Source of the DNA: Planomicrobium sp. CPCC 101079 | GTDB lineage: Bacteria > Bacillota > Bacilli > Bacillales_A > Planococcaceae | Assembly (NCBI RefSeq): GCF_007859275.1 | Contig: NZ_VOHC01000033.1 | Location: 1 to 64,000, forward strand | Direction of reading: 5' to 3' | Length of the DNA stretch: 64,000 nt | Part shown: positions 35,479 to 46,369 of the stretch, piece after piece | Position numbering within the stretch: the first letter of the stretch is position 1 | Layout of the letters: each line of letters opens with the position of its first letter | The notes under the pieces: generated by a model | What the model was told of the DNA's origin: nothing | Databases searched by the model: none | Seen by the model: the letters and a program-made list of their open reading frames with translations, nothing else | Made by a program: the position numbers and the translations under genes

Positions 35479-36642
35479 ATGACGATTGAAATGTTTGAGA
35501 AGCCACTTGGCATGCGCGACGATTTTCCTTTCATCGCTAAAAAGAAAGCGGAGCTCCGCGCAAAAGGAACGGAAATCATGCAACAAGCGGGCTATGAGTT
35601 GCTTCAGACGCCGACGCTTGAATACTACGAAACAATCGGCAAAATATCGGCCATTCCCGATAATGCATTGTTCAAATTGCTGGATAACCAAGGCCAGACA
35701 CTTGTGCTGCGCCCGGATATGACTTCGCCGATTGCGAGGGTAGTGGCATCGAAGTTGTTGAAGGAAAAAATGCCGGTACGGCTTGGATACTACTCGAACG
35801 TTTTCCGCGCGCAAAAACGCGAAGGCGGCAGGCCGGCTGAATTCGAGCAAATGGGTGTAGAACTGATCGGCGACAATTCCCTATATGCTGACGCGGAAGT
35901 CATAATTTTGGCTTCGGAGATTTTGAAAGAACTGGAAGTAGAGTCCAGCCGAATCGTCATTGGCCACACTCAACTCCTGCAATCGATATTACTAGAATTT
36001 GGCTTGGATGACCGCCAAATTGAAATTGTCCGTGAAGCGCTGGTGTCGAAAAACAGCGTGAAATTCGAGCAGATTGTCGATGGGCTGGGTATCGAAGCGG
36101 ACAAAATCGGGTCGTTTAAAGCGCTGAACCGTTCGAAAACGCTGGAAGACTGGAAGCAGTGGATTGATTTTTCAAACTCGGAACAAGCGGATTTATACGA
36201 AGAAATGTTAAAGCTGCAAAAGATTGTCGAGCGGAATGGTTTGTCCGGCTCTGTAACATATGATTTGTCTTTCGTCAGCCATATGACTTACTACACCGGT
36301 CTTGTGTTTGAGTTTTACGGAGCGGGAAGCGGATTTCCGCTTGGCAACGGCGGACGCTATGATGGATTGATGAAACAGTTTGGCTTGCATATCGGAGCGA
36401 CGGGCTTTGGTTTGCGGGTTGACCGGTTGCTGGAAGCAATTGCGCCGGATAAGAAATATGCAGCAGACACACTGATTTTGTTTAAGGAAGAAACCGAACA
36501 GCAAGCACACGAACGGGCACAGGAATTGCGGACAAAAGGAGTTCATGTGACGTTGCAGTATGCGCCAGCAGTCCAGGCGATTGATGAGTTCGCAGGATTG
36601 TTCAAAGAAGTTATACGATTGGATGGTGCTGTAAATGGATGA
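35479..36642 (+). CDS. hisZ: ATP phosphoribosyltransferase regulatory subunit
   Basis: HisRS-like regulatory partner that makes the short HisG active and histidine-sensitive. 387 aa (B. subtilis about 391). Class II fold motifs: [16 protein letters not shown] (motif 2 region), [24 protein letters not shown] and [12 protein letters not shown]. It lacks catalytic tRNA-synthetase function by family. AGGAAG is 7 bases before ATG 35479. First gene of hisZGDBHAFI, the standard Bacillus order. Confidence 0.96.
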   Translation: MTIEMFEKPLGMRDDFPFIAKKKAELRAKGTEIMQQAGYELLQTPTLEYYETIGKISAIPDNALFKLLDNQGQTLVLRPDMTSPIARVVASKLLKEKMPVRLGYYSNVFRAQKREGGRPAEFEQMGVELIGDNSLYADAEVIILASEILKELEVESSRIVIGHTQLLQSILLEFGLDDRQIEIVREALVSKNSVKFEQIVDGLGIEADKIGSFKALNRSKTLEDWKQWIDFSNSEQADLYEEMLKLQKIVERNGLSGSVTYDLSFVSHMTYYTGLVFEFYGAGSGFPLGNGGRYDGLMKQFGLHIGATGFGLRVDRLLEAIAPDKKYAADTLILFKEETEQQAHERAQELRTKGVHVTLQYAPAVQAIDEFAGLFKEVIRLDGAVNG

Positions 36643-37261
36643 ATTGACGATTGCAATGCCGAAAGGGCGGATTTTCGAAGAAGCTTATGAACTGCTGGTA
36701 AATGCAGGATACGATTTGCCGAAGGAGCTTGATGATTCCCGCAAGCTGATTGTCGAAGCGCCAAACGAAAAAATCCGTTTTATTTTAGCAAAGCCGATGG
36801 ATGTGCCGGTTTATGTGGAACACGGGGTTGCGGATGTGGGGATTGCCGGTAAAGATGTCATGCTCGAACTTGACCGCTCTGTACATGAACTGCTCGATCT
36901 TGGCATTAGCCAATGCTATATCGCGACTGCGGGCCTTCCGAACACGGAAATGAACCCGGTGACACCTCGGATTGCGACCAAGTATCCGCAAATCGCTTCC
37001 CGGTTTTACCGGGGCAAAGGCGAACAAGTGGAAATCATCGAATTGAACGGTTCAATTGAATTAGCCCCGATGATTGGGCTGGCGGACCGTATTGTCGATA
37101 TTGTATCGACCGGCAAGACATTAAAAGAAAATGGATTGGTCGAATACGATAAAATTGTAGACATCACGTCCCGGCTGATTGCCAATCCGGTCAGTTACCG
37201 GTTGAAGCAAGACCGTATTCAAGAGCTTGTGGAGAAACTGAGAAAGCAGGCGGTAAGATGA
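36635..37261 (+). CDS. hisG: ATP phosphoribosyltransferase, short catalytic subunit
   Basis: First committed step of histidine synthesis: ATP plus PRPP to phosphoribosyl-ATP. 208 aa short form without the regulatory C-terminal domain, consistent with hisZ beside it. Markers: [22 protein letters not shown] and the PRPP loop [16 protein letters not shown]. It overlaps hisZ by 8 nt. Confidence 0.97.
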   Translation: MDELTIAMPKGRIFEEAYELLVNAGYDLPKELDDSRKLIVEAPNEKIRFILAKPMDVPVYVEHGVADVGIAGKDVMLELDRSVHELLDLGISQCYIATAGLPNTEMNPVTPRIATKYPQIASRFYRGKGEQVEIIELNGSIELAPMIGLADRIVDIVSTGKTLKENGLVEYDKIVDITSRLIANPVSYRLKQDRIQELVEKLRKQAVR

Positions 37262-38541
37262 AACAGACTCGTTTATCTTCTGGGATTTCCATCCGGCGGA
37301 CGATTGCTGAAGGAACCCATCAGCAAGTCCAGGCTGTCAAAGACATTATCGCAGCCGTCCGCTCGGAAGGGGACGCCGCACTGCTCCGCTATACCGAAAA
37401 ATGGGACGGAGCGAAACTGGAACGGCTGCGTGTCACTCCTGAAGAAATTTTGGAAGCTGTGGGACGCTTTGATCCTCAATTGCTGGCAGACTTGGCAGAG
37501 GCAGCTGACAATATCCGCCGCTACCATGAAAGTCAAAAACAAGAAGGCTATAAGCATGAAAACAGGGATGGCTCTTATGTGGCGCAGCGCGTGACGGCGA
37601 TCGACTCAGCAGGACTATATGTGCCTGGCGGTACAGCAGCCTATCCGTCATCGGTTTTGATGAATGTGGTGCCTGCTCAAGTGGCGGGAGTCGGGCGCAT
37701 TGTCTTGATTTCGCCTCCTGGCAAAGATGGCAGTTTATCAGACGGCGTATTAGCAGCGGCTCATATATTGGGAATTGATGAAGTGTACAAATCAGGGGGA
37801 GCGCAAGCTATTGCAGCTTTGGCTTATGGAACCGAATCCGTTGCGCCTGTCGATAAAATAACAGGACCCGGCAATATCTTTGTGGCGCTGGCAAAACGGG
37901 AAGTGAACGGGGACGTGGCAATCGACATGATAGCAGGGCCAAGCGAAATTGCCATAATCGCCGATGATACCGCTTATCCTGATGAAGTGGCTGCTGATCT
38001 TCTGTCCCAAGCAGAGCATGATCCGTTGGCGAGCGCTGTGCTGCTCACAACGAGTGAACGTTTAGCCGATGCGGTATCGCGGGAAGTCCAGAAGCAAGCG
38101 GCCGCTTTGCCTAGGCGTTCTATTGCCCAACAAGCGATTGAGGACCACAGCATGATCTACATCGGCGGAACGCTTGATGAAGTAATTGACGCGGCAAACG
38201 AACTTGCGCCGGAGCACCTGGAAATTATGACTGAAGATCCTGAAACTGTAGCGGAAAAAATCCGCCACGCGGGCGCTATTTTTATCGGCCGCTTTTCTTC
38301 AGAGCCGGTCGGTGATTATTTTGCAGGGACAAATCATGTACTGCCGACAAACAGCACAGCACGTTTTTCGAGTGCCTTATCAGTTTACGATTTTTTGAAA
38401 CGGACAAGCATCATCCGCTATAGTGAACAGCAGTGGCAGCAGAACAAAGACAAAATTGCACGCCTCGCGCGATTGGAAGGTTTGGAAGGACATGCGCGCG
38501 CTGTCGAATCCAGGTCGTGGAAAAAGGAGACGAAATCATGA
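37258..38541 (+). CDS. hisD: Histidinol dehydrogenase
   Basis: Last enzyme of the pathway, a zinc-dependent NAD dehydrogenase oxidising histidinol to histidine. 427 aa. Signatures: [19 protein letters not shown], the [15 protein letters not shown] block and the zinc-region [20 protein letters not shown] and [13 protein letters not shown] follow. ATGA overlap with hisG and 4-nt overlap with hisB. Confidence 0.97.
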   Translation: MKQTRLSSGISIRRTIAEGTHQQVQAVKDIIAAVRSEGDAALLRYTEKWDGAKLERLRVTPEEILEAVGRFDPQLLADLAEAADNIRRYHESQKQEGYKHENRDGSYVAQRVTAIDSAGLYVPGGTAAYPSSVLMNVVPAQVAGVGRIVLISPPGKDGSLSDGVLAAAHILGIDEVYKSGGAQAIAALAYGTESVAPVDKITGPGNIFVALAKREVNGDVAIDMIAGPSEIAIIADDTAYPDEVAADLLSQAEHDPLASAVLLTTSERLADAVSREVQKQAAALPRRSIAQQAIEDHSMIYIGGTLDEVIDAANELAPEHLEIMTEDPETVAEKIRHAGAIFIGRFSSEPVGDYFAGTNHVLPTNSTARFSSALSVYDFLKRTSIIRYSEQQWQQNKDKIARLARLEGLEGHARAVESRSWKKETKS

Positions 38542-39125
38542 GAAAAGCAGAATTGAAACGTGATACGAATGAAACCAAAATAGCCGTATCTTTTTCGCTT
38601 GATGGAGAAGGAAAAGCGGATATCAATACCGGCGTGCCATTTATGGACCATATGCTCGATTTGTTCATTAAGCACGGATTGTTTGATGGGGATATTAAAG
38701 CGGACGGCGACACGCATATCGACGATCACCATACCACAGAAGATATCGGGATTGTCCTGGGGCAAGCGGTAAAAGAAGCGCTTGGGGACAAAAAAGGCAT
38801 CCGCCGCTATGGCAATGCTTTTGTGCCGATGGACGATGCGCTGGCGCAAGTGGTCATCGATTGCTCAAACCGGCCGCACCTGGAATTTCGCGGCGACATC
38901 CCGAATGCCAAAGTCGGAACGTTTGATACGGAATTGGTTTACGAATTTTTATGGAAATTCGCGCTTGAATCGCGCATGAATGTCCATGTCATCATTCATT
39001 ACGGCAAAAACACACACCACATCATCGAAGCGGTATTCAAAGCGCTTGCCCGTGCACTTGATGAGGCGACAAGCATCGACCCGCGAGTGAAAGGCGTGCC
39101 GTCGACAAAGGGGTTGCTGACATGA
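38538..39125 (+). CDS. hisB: Imidazoleglycerol-phosphate dehydratase
   Basis: Dehydrates IGP to imidazole acetol phosphate using manganese. 195 aa single-function form. Metal motifs: FMDHMLDLFIKHG, DTHIDDHHTTEDIGI and YGKNTHHIIEAVFKALARAL. AAAGGAG is 10 bases before ATG 38538; a longer frame upstream is the hisD overlap in another frame. Confidence 0.97.
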   Translation: MRKAELKRDTNETKIAVSFSLDGEGKADINTGVPFMDHMLDLFIKHGLFDGDIKADGDTHIDDHHTTEDIGIVLGQAVKEALGDKKGIRRYGNAFVPMDDALAQVVIDCSNRPHLEFRGDIPNAKVGTFDTELVYEFLWKFALESRMNVHVIIHYGKNTHHIIEAVFKALARALDEATSIDPRVKGVPSTKGLLT

Positions 39126-39775
39126 TCATCGGCATCATCGATTACGGTATGGGCAATTTGTTCAGTGTCGAACAAGCGCTGAAAAAACTGGATTGCACAG
39201 TCATTATGTCCGACGATCCCGAAATCCTCGGCGAAGCGGAGGCGATTCTGCTGCCGGGAGTCGGGGCATTTCCAGATGCCATGGAGTTGTTGGACCAAAA
39301 GGGCCTTTCTGCATTTATCCAGTCACTTCCGGAAAAAAACATTCCTTTGCTCGGCATTTGTTTAGGGATGCAATTGTTGTATGAAGATAGTACAGAAGGC
39401 AAATTGACACAAGGACTTTGCTTGTTGAAAGGCCACATCCGCCGTTTCGAAAAAGGGACAGACCGCATCCCGCATATGGGCTGGAACCGGCTTCAATTTC
39501 CGCGCATGCCTTACTGGCTGACGGATATCCAAAGCGACACCCATGTCTATTTTGTCCATTCGTTTCTGGCAACGGATACGGTGCCGGAACAAGTTTGGGC
39601 AACAGCCAGCTACAGCGGCGTCGAAGTGCCGGGAGTGGTTGGAAGCGGCCTGATTACGGGCATGCAGTTCCATCCGGAAAAGTCCGGGGATTTCGGCCAT
39701 TATTTATTGGAACAATGGATTGCCAATGTCAGGAGGAACCAAGATGAGCAAGTTTCAAATCTATCCCGCGATTGA
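39122..39775 (+). CDS. hisH: Imidazole glycerol phosphate synthase, glutaminase subunit
   Basis: Class I glutamine amidotransferase feeding ammonia to HisF. 217 aa. Nucleophile in LLGICLGMQLL, the His-Glu pair in GMQFHPEKSG, glutamine-site residues in GVGAFPDAM. It overlaps hisB by 4 nt and runs 32 nt into hisA, a longer overlap than the rest of the operon, giving a C-terminal tail [14 protein letters not shown] that is probably dispensable. Confidence 0.95.
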   Translation: MIIGIIDYGMGNLFSVEQALKKLDCTVIMSDDPEILGEAEAILLPGVGAFPDAMELLDQKGLSAFIQSLPEKNIPLLGICLGMQLLYEDSTEGKLTQGLCLLKGHIRRFEKGTDRIPHMGWNRLQFPRMPYWLTDIQSDTHVYFVHSFLATDTVPEQVWATASYSGVEVPGVVGSGLITGMQFHPEKSGDFGHYLLEQWIANVRRNQDEQVSNLSRD

Positions 39776-40472
39776 TCTGCGAGGCGGAAAATGCGTCCGA
39801 TTGTTTCAAGGGGACTATGCGCAAGAAACGGTATACGGCGATTCGCCATATGACATGGCGAAGAACTTTGCCGACGCCGGAGCCGAGTGGATCCACATGG
39901 TAGATCTGGACGGTGCGAAAGATGGCGTCCGCATAAACGATGGAGCGGTTATTCAAGCGGCAACTTTGCCGGTAAACGTTCAAGTCGGCGGCGGAATCCG
40001 GACACGCGAAGATATTGAGCATTATTTAACGAATGGCGTCAGCCGAGTCATCATTGGCAGCTTGGCAATACGAGAGCCGGAACTTGTCGTATCATTCATT
40101 GAAGAATTCGGCCCTGAAAAAATCGTCATCGGCATCGATGCCAAAAACGGTATGGCTGCGACAGAAGGCTGGATCGAGACGTCCGGCCAGTCGGCAAAAG
40201 ACGTCGCCAATTTCTTTGCGTCAAAAGGCGCCAAGCATTTTATCTACACCGATATCGCGACGGACGGAACGCTTGCCGGACCGAATATCGAAGCAAACAA
40301 GAGTCTGGCTGATTCAGAACAGGCAGAAATCATTGTTTCAGGTGGCATCGGCTCTTTAGAGGATGTCCGCAACGTTAAAAAAGCGTCGGAAGAAAGCAAT
40401 ATTGCCGGCGTCATCATTGGCAAGGCTCTTTATGAAAACCGCTTTACGCTCGAGGAGGCGCTGTCATGCTGA
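39744..40472 (+). CDS. hisA: Phosphoribosylformimino-AICAR ribotide isomerase
   Basis: Beta/alpha barrel isomerase (ProFAR to PRFAR). 242 aa. The catalytic Asp is in YPAIDLRGG, second Asp in [10 protein letters not shown]; phosphate sites VGGGIRT and SGGIGS. AGGAGG lies 7 bases before ATG 39744, which sits inside hisH; a start 8 codons earlier is possible but lacks a site. Confidence 0.96.
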   Translation: MSKFQIYPAIDLRGGKCVRLFQGDYAQETVYGDSPYDMAKNFADAGAEWIHMVDLDGAKDGVRINDGAVIQAATLPVNVQVGGGIRTREDIEHYLTNGVSRVIIGSLAIREPELVVSFIEEFGPEKIVIGIDAKNGMAATEGWIETSGQSAKDVANFFASKGAKHFIYTDIATDGTLAGPNIEANKSLADSEQAEIIVSGGIGSLEDVRNVKKASEESNIAGVIIGKALYENRFTLEEALSC

Positions 40473-41218
40473 CAAAACGGATCATCCCATGTCTTGACGT
40501 AAAAGAAGGGCGTGTAGTAAAAGGGGTGAGTTTCGTCTCGCTGCGCGACGCCGGAGACCCGGTCGAGCTTGCACGCTTTTATGACAAGCAAGGAGCGGAC
40601 GAACTGGTCTTTCTGGATATTTCGGCATCACATGAAGGCAAAGAAACGATGGTCGAAGTGGTTAAAACGGTTGCCACCGAATTATCGATTCCGTTTACGG
40701 TCGGCGGCGGAATCCGTACACTAGAGGACATGAAGCGCATGCTGCGTGCAGGAGCGGACAAAGTGTCATTAAATACAGCGGCTCTTGACCGGCCGGAATT
40801 GATCAAAGAAGGAGCGGACTTTTTCGGATCCCAGTGTATCGTTGTTGCGATCGATGCCAAGCGGAACGGCGACAGCTGGGATGTTTATACACATGGAGGC
40901 CGCAACAAAACCGAATGGGATGCCATAGAATGGGCGAAGAAAAGCGTTGAACTTGGAGCCGGCGAACTATTGGTGACGAGCATGGACATGGACGGCGTTA
41001 AAAACGGCTTTGACTTGGAGCTGACAAAAGCGATCCGGGACGCAGTGGAAGTGCCGGTCATTGCCAGCGGCGGAGCCGGAACGCGCGAACATTTTGAAGA
41101 TGTCTTTAAACAAGTTGATGCAGATGCGGCGCTGGCAGCATCCATTTTCCATTACAGAGAAACAAGCATCGCTGAAGTAAAGGATTATTTGCGGAAAGAG
41201 GGAGTGAACGTTCGATGA
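40466..41218 (+). CDS. hisF: Imidazole glycerol phosphate synthase, cyclase subunit
   Basis: Partner of HisH; makes IGP and AICAR. 250 aa barrel. Catalytic Asp residues in [14 protein letters not shown] and [12 protein letters not shown]; phosphate sites [11 protein letters not shown] and ASGGAGT. GAGG lies before ATG 40466, which overlaps hisA by 7 nt. Confidence 0.97.
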   Translation: MLTKRIIPCLDVKEGRVVKGVSFVSLRDAGDPVELARFYDKQGADELVFLDISASHEGKETMVEVVKTVATELSIPFTVGGGIRTLEDMKRMLRAGADKVSLNTAALDRPELIKEGADFFGSQCIVVAIDAKRNGDSWDVYTHGGRNKTEWDAIEWAKKSVELGAGELLVTSMDMDGVKNGFDLELTKAIRDAVEVPVIASGGAGTREHFEDVFKQVDADAALAASIFHYRETSIAEVKDYLRKEGVNVR

Positions 41219-41841
41219 CAGAAGTGAAATTTGATAAAGACGGGCTGATTCCCGTTATTATTCAAGATGCGAATTCAAAAGAAGTGCTGACGCTGGCATA
41301 TGCTAACGAAGAAGCTCTCCAAAAAACGATTGAAACAAACGAAACGTGGCTTTATTCAAGGAGCCGGGATGAACTGTGGAACAAAGGCGCAACAAGCGGC
41401 AATACACAACAAGTGACGGCTGTCCGCGTAGATTGCGACGGCGATTCGCTTATCTATGAAGTGATTCCAAACGGGCCGGCATGCCATACAGGCGAAAAAA
41501 GCTGCTTCCATGAAACGATTCACGGCACGGCCAATGAATCGGCGGCGGATATGTTCAGCCAACTGACCGGCCTTATCAAAAACCGGGAAGAGGAAATGCC
41601 AGAAGGGGCTTATACGACGTATTTGTTTACAGAAGGGGTCGACAAAATCTGCAAGAAAGTTGGAGAAGAAGCGGCGGAAGTGATCATTGCAGCGAAAAAC
41701 AGAGATCCTCAAGAGCTGTCGATGGAAACGGCCGATCTGCTCTACCACGTGCTTGTTTTGTTGCAAGAGCAAAAAGTGGGCTTGGACCAAGTGATAGAGG
41801 TTCTAAAAGAACGCCACGCAACCAAAACTGCAAGTAAATAA
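41215..41841 (+). CDS. hisI: Bifunctional phosphoribosyl-AMP cyclohydrolase / phosphoribosyl-ATP pyrophosphatase
   Basis: Steps 2 and 3 of histidine synthesis fused. 208 aa. The N-terminal cyclohydrolase domain has [19 protein letters not shown] and the zinc/magnesium motifs [12 protein letters not shown] and CHTGEKSCF; the C-terminal pyrophosphatase (from about residue 110) has [23 protein letters not shown] and [17 protein letters not shown] overlap with hisF. Last his gene. Confidence 0.97.
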   Translation: MTEVKFDKDGLIPVIIQDANSKEVLTLAYANEEALQKTIETNETWLYSRSRDELWNKGATSGNTQQVTAVRVDCDGDSLIYEVIPNGPACHTGEKSCFHETIHGTANESAADMFSQLTGLIKNREEEMPEGAYTTYLFTEGVDKICKKVGEEAAEVIIAAKNRDPQELSMETADLLYHVLVLLQEQKVGLDQVIEVLKERHATKTASK

Positions 41842-41851
41842 TAGGGAAATA

Positions 41852-41860
41852 TGCTATAAT
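41852..41860 (+). promoter_or_regulatory. Extended -10 promoter of yvcD
   Basis: TGCTATAAT: an extended TG-n -10 with a perfect TATAAT hexamer (41855-41860). No good -35 at the expected distance (AAGTAA at 41832). It is 21 bases upstream of the hairpin at 41881-41900. Confidence 0.6.
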
Positions 41861-41880
41861 ACTAAGTATATTTAAGTGCT

Positions 41881-41911
41881 GGAACGAAGCTATTCGTTCC
41901 TTTTACTTTTT
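41881..41911 (+). terminator. Hairpin with T-rich tail between hisI and yvcD
   Basis: GGAACGAA (41881-41888) pairs with TTCGTTCC (41893-41900), followed by TTTTACTTTTT. It ends his transcription and, because the yvcD promoter is upstream of it, also sits in the yvcD leader, directly before GGAGG. Confidence 0.75.
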
Positions 41912-41923
41912 CGGAGGCATATT

Positions 41924-43450
41924 TTGGAGAATAAAAAGAAGAAAAACAAAGAGAATGTACTGTCATTTATTCCAACAGGCGAATATTATTACAAAAAAGC
42001 GCTTAAAGAATTACAGCGCGACCAGTTTCCAAAAGCGCATAAATACTTGCAGCGCGCAACAGAATTGAGTCCGAAAGATCCGCTCATTTTGATGCATTAC
42101 GGGATTGTGCTAATGGAAATGCAGGAATTTGAACGGGCGATGGACGCTTTGCGGGAAGCCCACAGCATTGACCCTGAAGAAACGGACATCCTTTTTTTCT
42201 TAGCGGAAGTTCATGCACATATGGGGATGTTTTTGGAAGCCCGGAAATATGCAAAAAAGTATATTGAGCAGGACATTCAAGGCGATTATGCGGCGGAAGC
42301 GATGGAAATCATCGACTTTGCAGAGCAGGAAGACTGGCAGCTTTTTGATGACGAAGGGGAAGCCCAGGACAGCGAGTACTTTTACCAGCAGGAAAAAGCG
42401 CGGCGCTGGATGGAACAAGGCAATTTTGCCGGTGCAATCCATCTGCTAGAGCAGCTGATCGAAGAAAAGCCCGACTTTTGGGGAGCGCACAACAATCTGG
42501 CGCTCGCTTATTTCTATGTGGGCGAAGCGGAGATGGCAAAGACTTTGCTTCATGACGTGCTTCGGAGAAATCCGGGCAACCTTCATGCACTTTGCAATTT
42601 GGCCGTCTTCCATTATTACGAGAAAAACGATGAATTGGAAGATGTTCTAGACTTGCTGAAAAAAATTCAGCCGTATGTTTTTGAACACCGCTACAAATTA
42701 GGTGCGACATTCGCACTGGTCGGCAAATACAAGGAAGCATACCGCTGGCTGCGCAGTTTGCAAAAACGCGGATTTGACGGAGACCCCGCTTTCTATTTCT
42801 GGCTGTCCCATGCCGCATATCATTCAGGGCATGAAGATGTGGCAAGGCAGGCGTGGAAACAATTGGCGAAAATGGATCCGGACAAAGAAGGCTATGAGCC
42901 ATGGGCGGAAAACGCCGTAATGCCTCATGCAGATGCACTTGAACACGACCGGGACTATTTGGTGGAAAAATTAGATCACCCGCATAAGAGTGAGCGGTTA
43001 TTTGGGTTGTTTTTGCTCGGTAAATCATCCCACAAACAAGAAATCATCTCCCATCCAAAATGGCTGGAGGCGGATCAGCCGTCTCTTCTTGAAACATTCT
43101 TGCTCGGTTATGCACTTGGCCATCCATTTAAAGAAGCAGTTCCAGAAGAGCAGGCATTTTTGCGTGCCATGAAAGCGACGGAGATCCTTTATGACAAAGA
43201 AGGCATGGTGACGCAGCAGGGCTCTTACGCTTTTCAAATGTGGTTCATGATTTTCGATAAAGCGTTTGACCGGAAGTATCAATTCAAGAATCCGAATGCT
43301 TTAGCAGCTGCGGCGGACTATATGTTCAATTCATCACGCGACCAATCGGTGACAAAAAAAGCGATTGCGGAAACATACGGCATTTCTCCCGCGACGCTTA
43401 CCAAATACGTTAATGATCTGATTCAGTATTTGCCGATTTTTGAGTCATAG
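41924..43450 (+). CDS. yvcD: TPR-repeat protein (YvcD-like)
   Basis: 508 aa from TTG 41924, which has GGAGG 6 bases before it; the ATG further upstream lies in the terminator hairpin. Several TPR helices are visible (for example GEYYYKKALKELQRDQFPKAHKYL, PLILMHYGIVLMEMQEFERAM, and AHNNLALAYFYVGEAEMAKTLL). The C-terminus (KKAIAETYGISPATLTKYVNDL) is a helix-turn-helix-like segment. In B. subtilis the gene between hisI and trxB is yvcD. No function established; a protein-protein scaffold is likely. Confidence 0.85.
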   Translation: MENKKKKNKENVLSFIPTGEYYYKKALKELQRDQFPKAHKYLQRATELSPKDPLILMHYGIVLMEMQEFERAMDALREAHSIDPEETDILFFLAEVHAHMGMFLEARKYAKKYIEQDIQGDYAAEAMEIIDFAEQEDWQLFDDEGEAQDSEYFYQQEKARRWMEQGNFAGAIHLLEQLIEEKPDFWGAHNNLALAYFYVGEAEMAKTLLHDVLRRNPGNLHALCNLAVFHYYEKNDELEDVLDLLKKIQPYVFEHRYKLGATFALVGKYKEAYRWLRSLQKRGFDGDPAFYFWLSHAAYHSGHEDVARQAWKQLAKMDPDKEGYEPWAENAVMPHADALEHDRDYLVEKLDHPHKSERLFGLFLLGKSSHKQEIISHPKWLEADQPSLLETFLLGYALGHPFKEAVPEEQAFLRAMKATEILYDKEGMVTQQGSYAFQMWFMIFDKAFDRKYQFKNPNALAAAADYMFNSSRDQSVTKKAIAETYGISPATLTKYVNDLIQYLPIFES

Positions 43451-43492
43451 GCAAATAAGTTGATGGGATTGTAAGAATCTTATACGATTTAG

Positions 43493-44470
<978 letters not shown>

Positions 44471-44562
44471 TTTAATGCTTTCTTAACTCATTTGTAACAC
44501 GCTTGTCATGAGCGTGGGGTAAAGTAAAAGAGTAAATTGACCCCCTTTTTATAAACTTTGCT

Positions 44563-44605
44563 TGGCTGTTTTTCGAGTTTCTCGGAGAACGGCCATTTTT
44601 TTTTT
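44563..44605 (+). terminator. Terminator of trxB
   Basis: TGGCTGTT (44563-44570) pairs with AACGGCCA (44588-44595, one G-T pair), with an inner CGAG/CTCG stem, then at least nine T. Confidence 0.85.
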
Positions 44606-44662
44606 GAAGAGGCTGCTTGAAAAGAGCTGTTTAGGATGATCCTCAGCTTTTCATTTCGCTGG

Positions 44663-44746
44663 AGTTGTAACTTTTCTGCCGTGAGTTACAACTTTTTTGA
44701 ATTGAGTTACAACTTTATGGATTTAAGTTGCAACTTTCATCAATGA
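44663..44746. repeat. Four AGTTNNAACT palindromes at exact 21-bp period
   Basis: Palindromes: AGTTGTAACT (44663-44672), AGTTACAACT (44684-44693), AGTTACAACT (44705-44714), AGTTGCAACT (44726-44735). Each is followed by TTT, and successive starts are 21 bp apart, two helical turns. The 11-bp spacers differ from one another. All four cores keep the outer AGTT/AACT while the central two bases vary. Confidence 0.95.
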
Positions 44747-44941
44747 AAGACTCAAGAAGTGGTGAGAATTCGCTAAACTTAAGGACTTTTTTGCGTTTGT
44801 GGCTGTCGCTAGGGAAAAACAAAGAGCAGCAGAAAGTCCCAAACAAGCCAAATTCTTTTTCAGCCGATAAGTTACGTGGCTGCAGCTTAGATGGATAGTT
44901 CACACTTTCGAGGAGCCATATGCTCTGGTGCTTTTCTTTTT

Positions 44942-44971
44942 TTGCATGACACGCCCGGATAGGTGTATAAT
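44942..44971 (+). promoter_or_regulatory. Promoter of yvcI-rapZ-glmR-whiA-crh
   Basis: TTGCAT (44942-44947), 18-bp spacer, TATAAT (44966-44971), 34 bases before the yvcI start. Confidence 0.65.
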
Positions 44972-45005
44972 AGAGGAAGTTTACAATAGAGGCGGAGTGT
45001 CGAAT

Positions 45006-45494
45006 GTGCAGCGAATCGCGAATTTATTAGTTATTCAAAACAACCAAGTTTTATTGCTTAAAAAACCGCGCCGTGACTGGTATGTAGCGCCAGGCGGCAA
45101 GATGGAAGCCGGCGAATCGATATATGAGGCGGCCATCAGAGAATTTATGGAAGAAACGAATGCGACGCCTATCGGCACTCATTTGAAAGGTATTTACACA
45201 ATGGTGATCGAAGATGAAGGCGAAAAAGTGGATGAATGGATGCTTTTTACTTTTGCAGCCAGTGGGCTAACTGGCGTTCCGTTTGAAGAAACACGTGAAG
45301 GTGTGCTTGAATGGCATCCAGTGGAAAGTTTGGCCTTTTTGCCGATGGCAGAGGGCGACCGTACCAATTTGCAGTTTGCCGCTCATCAAAGAGGAATGCA
45401 GTACGGAACGTTCCGCTACACATCTGATTTTGATTTGTTAGAAGAGACTATTCAAATGTCGACGGAAGAGGTGGATTGCTTTGATGGAAAATAA
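45006..45494 (+). CDS. yvcI: Nudix hydrolase (YvcI-like)
   Basis: 162 aa from GTG 45006 (GGCGGAG lies 8 bases upstream; an in-frame GTG three codons earlier is the main alternative, and the ATG codons further upstream overlap the promoter). The Nudix box is complete: [25 protein letters not shown] (positions by motif: G-x5-E-x7-REFMEE). Substrate of this subfamily not certain; a nucleoside diphosphate or polyphosphate is likely. It heads the rapZ-glmR-whiA-crh operon, as in B. subtilis, and overlaps rapZ by 11 nt. Confidence 0.9.
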   Translation: MQRIANLLVIQNNQVLLLKKPRRDWYVAPGGKMEAGESIYEAAIREFMEETNATPIGTHLKGIYTMVIEDEGEKVDEWMLFTFAASGLTGVPFEETREGVLEWHPVESLAFLPMAEGDRTNLQFAAHQRGMQYGTFRYTSDFDLLEETIQMSTEEVDCFDGK

Positions 45495-46365
45495 TAACGA
45501 AGAAACCGAACTGATTGTCATCACCGGTATGTCGGGAGCAGGCAAGACAGTAGCAATTCAAAGTTTTGAAGATTTAGGATTTTTTACTATAGACAATTTA
45601 CCTCCAGCTTTGCTGTTGACATTCATGCAATTGATGCGGGATTCTGGCAAGTCGATGAAACGGGTAGCAGCGGTTATGGATTTGCGCGGCGGCGACTTTT
45701 TCGACAATCTGGTCGATGCCATCGATGGCTTGTCGAAAGAGCCGAAAATTTCCATCACGATTCTTTTTCTTGATGCCGACAACCAGACGCTCGTCAGCCG
45801 CTATAAAGAATCGCGGCGCTCTCATCCATTGTCTCCAGGCGGCTTAGTGCTTGGAGGCATCAAAAAAGAGCGGGACATGCTTGAAGACCTGCAAGGAAGA
45901 GCGAAGTTTATTTACAATACATCTCAAATGACTCCACGGCAGTTGAAAGAAAAAATCATCTCAGATTTCTCTACAAAATCAAGCAATGTTTTCACTGTCA
46001 ATGTCGTCTCTTTCGGCTTTAAACACAGCATGCCGATCGATGCGGATCTTGTTTTTGATGTCCGTTTCTTAACGAACCCTTATTATATAGAAGAACTGAA
46101 TCCATTGTCCGGATTGGATGAGCCGGTCTCTAGTTACGTGCTTGAAAAACCTGAAACGCAAACCTTGGTTAATAAGTTAACCGATCTTTTCGAGTTTATG
46201 ATTCCGCTCTACAAGAACGAAGGAAAAGCGCAATTGGTCATCGCTTTCGGCTGTACAGGAGGCCAACACCGGTCTGTTACCTTGGCAGAATATTATGGAA
46301 AGCTATTGGCCAAAGATTATAAAACCATCGTGACACACAGGGACGTCAAAACAAGAAAGGGCTGA
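45484..46365 (+). CDS. rapZ: RNase adapter RapZ (YvcJ)
   Basis: 293-aa P-loop protein that binds nucleotides and, in enterobacteria, controls GlmS through small RNAs; the Firmicute protein (YvcJ) is a GTPase/kinase-like protein linked to competence and cell-wall metabolism. The P-loop is [17 protein letters not shown]; other marks are [21 protein letters not shown] and the C-terminal [17 protein letters not shown] 45484 has GAGGTGG 9 bases upstream. Confidence 0.95.
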   Translation: MENNNEETELIVITGMSGAGKTVAIQSFEDLGFFTIDNLPPALLLTFMQLMRDSGKSMKRVAAVMDLRGGDFFDNLVDAIDGLSKEPKISITILFLDADNQTLVSRYKESRRSHPLSPGGLVLGGIKKERDMLEDLQGRAKFIYNTSQMTPRQLKEKIISDFSTKSSNVFTVNVVSFGFKHSMPIDADLVFDVRFLTNPYYIEELNPLSGLDEPVSSYVLEKPETQTLVNKLTDLFEFMIPLYKNEGKAQLVIAFGCTGGQHRSVTLAEYYGKLLAKDYKTIVTHRDVKTRKG

Positions 46366-46369
46366 GTGG

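Larger units (their letters stand above)
44471..45005. other. Long intergenic region between trxB and yvcI
   Basis: About 535 bp without a convincing gene. From left: a small stem CACGCT/AGCGTG (44498-44516), a weak GGGGT...ACCCC stem with T5 (about 44514-44550), the strong terminator at 44563-44605, the four-unit palindrome array at 44663-44735, an unremarkable AT-rich stretch, and the yvcI promoter (44942-44971). A 62-codon minus-strand frame at 44715-44903 has no ribosome site or recognisable domain. Confidence 0.7.

Noticed and set aside
44663..44735. CRISPR-like array
   Set aside because: Units are 10-bp palindromes with 11-bp spacers; CRISPR repeats and spacers are each roughly 25-40 bp, and no cas genes are nearby.
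44715..44903. Minus-strand 62-codon open frame
   Set aside because: No ribosome site, no domain, and its C-terminal codons run through the palindrome array.
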